Shown: positions 59,377 to 64,000 of the stretch, one piece after another
Layout of the letters: each line of letters starts with the position of its first letter
Position numbering within the stretch: the stretch's first letter is position 1
Source of the DNA: Clostridium collagenovorans DSM 3089
GTDB lineage: Bacteria; Bacillota; Clostridia; Clostridiales; Clostridiaceae
NCBI RefSeq assembly: GCF_900130005.1
Contig: NZ_FQXP01000003.1
Span: 248,001 to 312,000, forward strand
Reading direction: 5' to 3'
Length of the DNA: 64,000 nucleotides
Position numbers and translations under genes: made by a program
Notes under the pieces: model-generated
The model's input: only the letters and a program-made list of their open reading frames with translations
Database searches by the model: none
What the model was told of the DNA's origin: nothing

Positions 59377-59426
59377 ATTCTTAAATGATTCATAATTTAC
59401 TTATACGCTTTTAAGGAGGTGTTACA

Positions 59427-59609
59427 ATGGCTCATCCAAAGAGAAAAACTTCAAAAGGTAGAAGAGATCAAAGAAGAGCTCAAAACTTTAAGTTAAGCAT
59501 GCCAGGTATAGTTGAGTGCCCTCAATGCCATGAAATGAAATTAGCTCATAGAGTATGTAAAAGCTGTGGATACTACAAAAATACAGAAGTTGTTTCAACT
59601 GAGAAATAG
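59427..59609 (+). CDS. rpmF: 50S ribosomal protein L32
   Basis: 60 residues. MAHPKRKTSKGRRDQRRA start, then a zinc ribbon with VECPQCHEMK and RVCKSCGYY. Structural large-subunit protein in its zinc-binding form. AAGGAGGTG precedes the ATG. A terminator follows before plsX. Confidence 0.97.
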   Translation: MAHPKRKTSKGRRDQRRAQNFKLSMPGIVECPQCHEMKLAHRVCKSCGYYKNTEVVSTEK

Positions 59610-59610
59610 T

Positions 59611-59640
59611 AAAGAAAGTCGAAAGACTTTCTTTTATTTT
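59611..59640 (+). terminator. Terminator after rpmF
   Basis: AAAGAAAGTC (59611-59620) pairs perfectly with GACTTTCTTT (59625-59634) around a GAAA tetraloop. A mostly T tail follows. Confidence 0.8.
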
Positions 59641-59711
59641 TGTATTTATAATGGAAAAAATAACAAAACTAATATATAATAAAGAATATTGCTTAGATTG
59701 GAGGAGAGAAA

Positions 59712-60734
59712 ATGAAAGTAGTAGTAGATGGAATGGGCGGAGATAATGCACCATATGCTATTGTAGAGGGCGCAGTTCAAGCTCAAAAGGAATATGGCAT
59801 AGAAATAGTCATTACAGGTCCAGAAGACCTTATACAGAAGGAATTAGATAAATACGACTATGATAAATCTAAAATAAGTATATTACATGCATCGGAAGTT
59901 ATTGGAACTAATGAACATCCGGCAATGGCAATTAGAAGAAAAAAAGACTCAAGTATAAATAAAGCCTTGAATCTTGTTAAAAATGGAGAAGCAGACGCTA
60001 TTATATCCGCAGGAAGCACAGGAGCCTTTCTAACAGGTGCAACTCTTATAATTGGGAGAATAAAAGGGGTTTTAAGACCAGCTTTAGCACCTATAATGCC
60101 AGGAAAGAATGGTCCTTTTATGTTAATTGATTGTGGTGCCAATGTTGATTGTAAGCCAAAGAATTTAGAGCAATTTGCTTTAATGGGAAAAGCTTACTTT
60201 GAAACTGTAATGCAAGTAAATAATCCAAGTGTTGGACTTATAAATATAGGATCTGAAGAAGAAAAAGGAAATGAACTTACTAAGGAAGCTCACAAGTTAT
60301 TAAAGGAAGCACCTATTAATTTTGCTGGAAACGTGGAGCCAAGGGATATTCCATTAGGAAATGTAAATGTTCTTGTTTGTGACGGTTTCGTTGGTAATAC
60401 AGTTCTTAAAACTATTGAGGGTGTAGCAGGAAATATATTTTCTGTTTTAAAAGAAGAAATATATTCTAGTTTTAAGACAAAAATTGGAGGAATGCTTTTA
60501 AAATCTGTTTTTTCCAAGTTTAAAAAGGACTATGATTACAAAGAATATGGTGGAGCAGGATTTTTAGGAGTAAAATCTATATGTGTAAAGGCTCATGGAA
60601 GTTCTGATGCTAAAGCTTTAAAAAATGCCATAAGACAAGCAAAAGTGTTTTATGACAATAGAGTAATTGAGACAATAACAGAGTACATTGAAAACAGTAT
60701 TGCAGATAATGATGAAAATATAAAAGCAGAATAA
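59712..60734 (+). CDS. plsX: Phosphate acyltransferase PlsX
   Basis: 340 residues. VDGMGGDNAPYAIVEG start, ISAGSTGAFLTGAT, MLIDCGANVDCKP and VCDGFVGNTVLKTIEG. It converts acyl-ACP to acyl phosphate for PlsY. GGAGG precedes the ATG. A perfect -10 TATAAT at 59675-59680 with a weak TGGAAA -35 may serve as a local promoter. No fapR precedes it, unlike in Bacillus. Confidence 0.96.
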   Translation: MKVVVDGMGGDNAPYAIVEGAVQAQKEYGIEIVITGPEDLIQKELDKYDYDKSKISILHASEVIGTNEHPAMAIRRKKDSSINKALNLVKNGEADAIISAGSTGAFLTGATLIIGRIKGVLRPALAPIMPGKNGPFMLIDCGANVDCKPKNLEQFALMGKAYFETVMQVNNPSVGLINIGSEEEKGNELTKEAHKLLKEAPINFAGNVEPRDIPLGNVNVLVCDGFVGNTVLKTIEGVAGNIFSVLKEEIYSSFKTKIGGMLLKSVFSKFKKDYDYKEYGGAGFLGVKSICVKAHGSSDAKALKNAIRQAKVFYDNRVIETITEYIENSIADNDENIKAE

Positions 60735-60914
60735 TTTGATAAATAAGAATAAATTAATAGTGGTTCAATATAATATAAATATCAGATAGTATTTATTTAA
60801 ATAAAAAATTAAAAATATATAAAATAATACTTGAAGAAATATGATAAAACTATTAATATTTATTTATAAAAGAAATTATGAATATTTTATAAGAAGTTTT
60901 TTGGAGGCGAATTT

Positions 60915-61148
60915 ATGGTATTTGAAAGAGTAAAAGCTATAATAGTTGAACACTTAAGTGTGAATGAGGATGAAGTTACATTAGATGCTTCATTTGTGGA
61001 TGATTTAGGAGCAGACTCATTAGACGTTGTTGAATTTATCATGGCTTTAGAAGAAGAATTCGATATGGAAATCCCTGATGAGGCGGCAGAGAAAGTTGCT
61101 ACAGTTGGAGATGTTATTGAATACATAAAAACACGTGTAGAAGAATAA
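60915..61148 (+). CDS. acpP: Acyl carrier protein
   Basis: 77 residues, acidic four-helix protein. The phosphopantetheine attachment serine is S35 in GADSLDVVEF. It carries fatty acids as thioesters and is the substrate of PlsX upstream. GGAGG precedes the ATG. The 180-base gap before it is A/T-only filler with a weak TTGAAG/TAATAT promoter candidate (60831-60859). Confidence 0.96.
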   Translation: MVFERVKAIIVEHLSVNEDEVTLDASFVDDLGADSLDVVEFIMALEEEFDMEIPDEAAEKVATVGDVIEYIKTRVEE

Positions 61149-61152
61149 TTTA

Positions 61153-61177
61153 GTCCCGCTTTAAGCGGGATTTTTTA
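61153..61177 (+). terminator. Terminator after acpP
   Basis: TCCCGCT (61153-61159) pairs with AGCGGGA (61163-61169) and is followed by T6. Compact, G/C-rich. Confidence 0.88.
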
Positions 61178-61206
61178 AATAACAAATCTATAAAAGGAGT
61201 AGAATC

Positions 61207-61911
61207 ATGCAAAAACAAAATAATACTGTGGAGCTATTAGAACAGGTTCTAGGTATAAAGTTTACTAACAAGTCTATTTTGAAAGTGGCTCTTACCCATA
61301 GTTCTTTTGCAAACCAAAAGAAAAAGGTAGAATATAATGAAAGGCTAGAGTATTTAGGAGATGCAGTGTTAGAACTTATAATAACAGAGCATTTATTTAA
61401 AAATTGTAGTGACAAGTCTGAGGGTGCTTTAACTAAGATAAGATCTTTAATTGTTTGTGAAAATTCTCTTTATGAAATAGCACAAAATTTATATTTAGGA
61501 AAATACATGCTTATGAGCAAAGGGGAAGAGCTTACGGGTGGAAGAGAAAGAAGTTCTATTTTAGCAGATTGTGTTGAAGCTGTTATAGCTGCAATATATT
61601 TAGATAAAGGACTTGAGGTTGCTAGAAAGTTTATAATAGATAATTTTCAAGATATAATAGAAAGAGCTATTGATAATAAAATTATATTGGACTATAAAAC
61701 TAAGCTACAAGAAGTTATACAAAGCAAAGGCGAGGTTTCTATTAATTACAATATGTTAAAGTCAGAGGGTCCGGCTCATAGACCAACCTTTGAAGTTCAA
61801 TTAGTTATCGATGGAGAAAATCAGTCGCAAGGTATAGGCTCTAGTAAGAAGGAAGCAGAACAAAATGCTGCTAAAAATATGCTTACAAAGATGGAGATGA
61901 AGTATGAATAA
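61207..61911 (+). CDS. rnc: Ribonuclease III
   Basis: 234 residues. The endonuclease domain has the signature NERLEYLGDAVLEL and the second acidic cluster LADCVEAVIAAIYLD. The C-terminal double-stranded-RNA-binding domain includes YKTKLQEVIQS and GIGSSKKEAEQNAAKNML. It processes rRNA precursors and structured RNAs. AAAGGAG precedes the ATG. It overlaps the next gene by 8 bases. Confidence 0.96.
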   Translation: MQKQNNTVELLEQVLGIKFTNKSILKVALTHSSFANQKKKVEYNERLEYLGDAVLELIITEHLFKNCSDKSEGALTKIRSLIVCENSLYEIAQNLYLGKYMLMSKGEELTGGRERSSILADCVEAVIAAIYLDKGLEVARKFIIDNFQDIIERAIDNKIILDYKTKLQEVIQSKGEVSINYNMLKSEGPAHRPTFEVQLVIDGENQSQGIGSSKKEAEQNAAKNMLTKMEMKYE

Positions 61912-62989
61912 GAAACATTACATAATTCCTATATTTGTTCCTCATGAAGGATGTCCACATAACTGTGTATTTTGTAACCAAGATAGCATAACAGGTACTT
62001 CTGGTGATAATGTAGATGAACATTATGTTAGAAATACTATAGAGGAATATTTACATACCATAGAAGGCAATAAACATCCCGCATCAATTATAGAGGTTTC
62101 TTTCTTTGGTGGGACTTTTACAGCTATTGACATAGAAAAACAAAGAAAATTGCTTCAAGTTGCAAAGGAATATAAGGACAGAGGCAAGATACATAATATT
62201 AGGTTATCAACTAGACCGGATGCAATAGATATTTTAATTTTAGAGCATCTTAAAAAATACTCTGTGGATATAATTGAATTAGGAGTACAAAGTTTAGATG
62301 ATGAAGTGTTGATTAAATCTGGAAGAGGACATAATGCTGAGCAAGTAGAAATTGCTTCTAAATTAATAAAGAGTTATGGCATTACATTAGGCCATCAAAT
62401 AATGTTAGGGCTTCCTGGTGATAATTTTGAGAAGGATATAGAAACAACTAAAAAAGTTATTAGCATGAAACCCCATATATGTAGAATTTACCCTGCATTA
62501 ACGGTAAAAAATACACCTATGGAAAAGATGTATTTAGATGGTACATATATTCCGTATTCCCTAGAATATGCTGTTGAAATAAGTAAGGTCATATATGGAA
62601 TGCTAGAAGCTGAGGATATAAAGGTTATTAGATTAGGTCTACAGACTACAGAAGAAATAGATGAAGGTGCAGAAATTATAGCAGGGCCTTTCCATCAAGC
62701 CTTTAGGGAACTAGTAGAGGGGAATATTTTAATAGATATGATCGAAAGTATTATAAAAGATAAAAAAGGAATTAAGGAAATTGTTATAGAAATAAATACA
62801 AGAGATGTATCTAAACTTTATGCTAAGAGAAAATTCTTTTTTAATAAGTTAAAAGAAAAATATAATACTGTAAATTTTAAAGTTACTCAATCTCAAGATG
62901 TAGAAAGAAAGAATCTTAAGATACTAGTAAATAATGAGATATATAGTATCAATGAAAAAAGTTATTTAAAGGGCTTGTATTTAAAATAA
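61904..62989 (+). CDS. Elp3-like radical-SAM protein
   Basis: 361 residues. The radical-SAM cluster is CPHNCVFC (CX3CX2C) near the N-terminus in IPIFVPHEG..., followed by EVSFFGGTFTAID, STRPDAID, ELGVQSLDDEVL and HQIMLGLPGD, all typical of the Elp3/coproporphyrinogen-oxidase-like branch. No acetyltransferase domain is present, so it is not a full Elp3. Substrate unknown. The gene commonly lies between rnc and smc in clostridia. It overlaps rnc by 8 bases. Confidence 0.85.
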   Translation: MNKKHYIIPIFVPHEGCPHNCVFCNQDSITGTSGDNVDEHYVRNTIEEYLHTIEGNKHPASIIEVSFFGGTFTAIDIEKQRKLLQVAKEYKDRGKIHNIRLSTRPDAIDILILEHLKKYSVDIIELGVQSLDDEVLIKSGRGHNAEQVEIASKLIKSYGITLGHQIMLGLPGDNFEKDIETTKKVISMKPHICRIYPALTVKNTPMEKMYLDGTYIPYSLEYAVEISKVIYGMLEAEDIKVIRLGLQTTEEIDEGAEIIAGPFHQAFRELVEGNILIDMIESIIKDKKGIKEIVIEINTRDVSKLYAKRKFFFNKLKEKYNTVNFKVTQSQDVERKNLKILVNNEIYSINEKSYLKGLYLK

Positions 62990-63003
62990 TACAGGCCTCT
63001 TTA
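62971..63003 (+). terminator. Possible terminator over the stop of the radical-SAM gene
   Basis: GGGCTTGTATT (62971-62981) pairs with AATACAGGCCT (62988-62998) with two wobble pairs. The tail CTTT is poor in T. The hairpin includes the TAA stop. Confidence 0.4.
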
Positions 63004-63088
63004 ATAGTATAAAAGTAAGTATTTAAATTGAAATTTTAGGACAAGTAATATAAACTTGTTTTATATAGTTAGTTTAGGAGTGGTTGTT

Positions 63089-63181
63089 ATGAAAAGAAAA
63101 CAAAGAGAAAAATTAACCAGAATTTTGGCTATTGCAATATTAGTGATATTTCTAGCAGTTACATTTTTATCGATATTATAG
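63089..63181 (+). CDS. Small single-pass membrane protein (DUF4044-like), 30 residues
   Basis: A basic start (MKRKQREKLTR) is followed by one hydrophobic helix (ILAIAILVIFLAVTFLSIL) running to the C-terminus, and AGGAG (63076-63080) sits 8 bases before the ATG. The layout matches the very short Firmicute membrane proteins of the DUF4044 type. Function is unknown. It lies 19 bases before smc and likely shares its transcript. Confidence 0.6.
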   Translation: MKRKQREKLTRILAIAILVIFLAVTFLSIL

Positions 63182-63200
63182 TTAAGTAGGTGACTTAAGT

Positions 63201-64000
63201 ATGTTTCTTAAATCATTAGAGGTGAGAGGTTTTAAATCTTTTGCCGATAAAACGGAATTACAATTTAAAAATGGAATTACTGCTGTAATTGGACCTAATG
63301 GTAGTGGTAAAAGTAATGTTACTGATGCTGTAAGATGGGTTTTAGGTGAGCAAAGTATTAAAAATCTAAGAGGAGCAAAAATGGAAGATGTAATTTTTGC
63401 GGGTACTCAATTTAGAAAGCCAGTAGGTCTAGCTCAAGTATCTATAACCTTAAACAATGAAGATAAAGCATTAGATATAGATTATTCTGATGTTAAAGTA
63501 ACAAGAAGACTTTATAGATCAGGAGAAAGTGAATATTACATAAATAATAATAAGTGTAGATTAAAAGATATACAGGAATTATTTATGGATACTGGTATAG
63601 GAAAAGAAGGTTATTCACTTATTGGACAAGGAAAAATTGAAGCTGTATTAAGTGGAAGACCTGAAGAAAGAAGAGGGCTTTTAGAGGAAGCTGCTGGAAT
63701 TGTTAAGTTTAAAAGCAGAAAAGAAGAAGCAGAAAAGAAGCTTGGCAATACAGAACAGAATTTAATAAGAATTAATGATATCATTGGAACTTATGAGGAA
63801 AGATTAGAGCCTTTGAGAATAGAGATGGAAAAGGCAAAGGAGTTCTTAACTTTATCAGAGGAACTTAAGGTTAAAGAAATTAATTCTATCATAGAGAAAA
63901 TCAAGGATTTTGATAGTAAATCTGAAAAAATTAAAGAAGATATTGAAAAAGTAAACAAGGACATTGAGAATAACTTAGGTGTGAAAAATGACTTTAAAGA
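63201..64000 (+). CDS. smc: Chromosome segregation ATPase SMC (N-terminal part, cut by window end)
   Basis: 266 residues are visible of about 1185 expected. FLKSLEVRGFKSFADKT start, Walker A GPNGSGKSN, the Q-loop WVLGEQS region and GQGKIEAVLSGRPEERR with LLEEAAGIVKFKSRK, leading into the first coiled coil. SMC, with ScpA/B, compacts and separates chromosomes. rnc-smc proximity is as in B. subtilis. The ribosome site before ATG 63201 is only GTAGGTGA, so translation may depend partly on the small gene upstream. Confidence 0.95.
   Translation, partial: MFLKSLEVRGFKSFADKTELQFKNGITAVIGPNGSGKSNVTDAVRWVLGEQSIKNLRGAKMEDVIFAGTQFRKPVGLAQVSITLNNEDKALDIDYSDVKVTRRLYRSGESEYYINNNKCRLKDIQELFMDTGIGKEGYSLIGQGKIEAVLSGRPEERRGLLEEAAGIVKFKSRKEEAEKKLGNTEQNLIRINDIIGTYEERLEPLRIEMEKAKEFLTLSEELKVKEINSIIEKIKDFDSKSEKIKEDIEKVNKDIENNLGVKNDFK

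Noticed and set aside
1..64000. Mobile elements, CRISPR arrays, tRNA/rRNA genes or a defence island
   Set aside because: No transposase, integrase, spaced direct repeats, tRNA-like cloverleaf or rRNA stretch was seen on either strand; gene order is core chromosomal throughout.

Overview
The window is a very AT-rich, spore-forming Firmicute chromosome segment. It carries the sigma factors sigma-E, sigma-G and sigma-K, SpoIIGA, SpoIVA, SpoVM and a YlbJ/SpoVV-type protein, and its gene order repeats several Bacillus/Clostridium core clusters. Composition, AGA/ATA codon preference and family versions point to Clostridium sensu stricto. A C. perfringens-like species is plausible but not proven from this sequence. 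Nearly everything is on the + strand; only rpmB, ylbJ and tmcAL are on the - strand. I see no phage, insertion sequence, CRISPR array, rRNA, tRNA or defence island, so this is core genome rather than accessory DNA.

Layout. 1-8 kb: the 3' end of RNase J, typA behind a promoter and a hairpin-rich leader, a decayed mltG, then trmR-trhP-udk-PBP (the B. subtilis yrrL-yrrM-yrrN/O-udk-pbpI neighbourhood). 8-14 kb: sigK, ftsA-ftsZ, spoIIGA-sigE-sigG and ylmC, a division/sporulation cluster. A well-matched sigma-F-type promoter lies before sigG. 14-23 kb: nrdR, pgeF, then a phosphate block (phoP-phoR, pstS-C-A-B, phoU) with a PHO-box-like array before pstS. 23-28 kb: a PDZ/radical-SAM DUF512 protein, der, gpsA, spoIVA. 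28-33 kb: cytosolic asparaginase, a guanine-class purine riboswitch controlling an NCS2-type purine permease, and an aminotransferase.

32.7-52 kb is the long housekeeping run yicC-remA-gmk-rpoZ-coaBC-priA-def-fmt-rsmB-rlmN-stp-prkC-rsgA-rpe-thiN-spoVM-(rpmB)-asp23-fakA-recG, the same order as in B. subtilis. The 22-codon spoVM is easy to miss; sequence and synteny both support it. 52-64 kb: rsmD-coaD, a coiled-coil protein of unknown role, convergent ylbJ and tmcAL, pta-ackA, then DUF177-rpmF-plsX-acpP-rnc-radical SAM-small membrane protein-smc (cut by the window end).

How the genes work together. SpoIIGA activates pro-sigma-E. Sigma-E output probably includes spoIVA and spoVM (which together form the coat basement layer in B. 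subtilis), ylbJ and sigK, while sigma-F/G output includes sigG. PhoPR senses phosphate and should drive the Pst transporter and PhoU. Stp and PrkC form a phosphatase/kinase pair. Pta-AckA makes ATP from acetyl-CoA. PlsX, AcpP and FakA feed phospholipid synthesis. I found no convincing wholly new system. The best leads are the broken mltG, the typA leader hairpin, three genes whose Shine-Dalgarno sequence lies in an inverted repeat, the spoVM micro-gene, a 30-codon membrane peptide before smc, and the uncharacterised coiled-coil protein.
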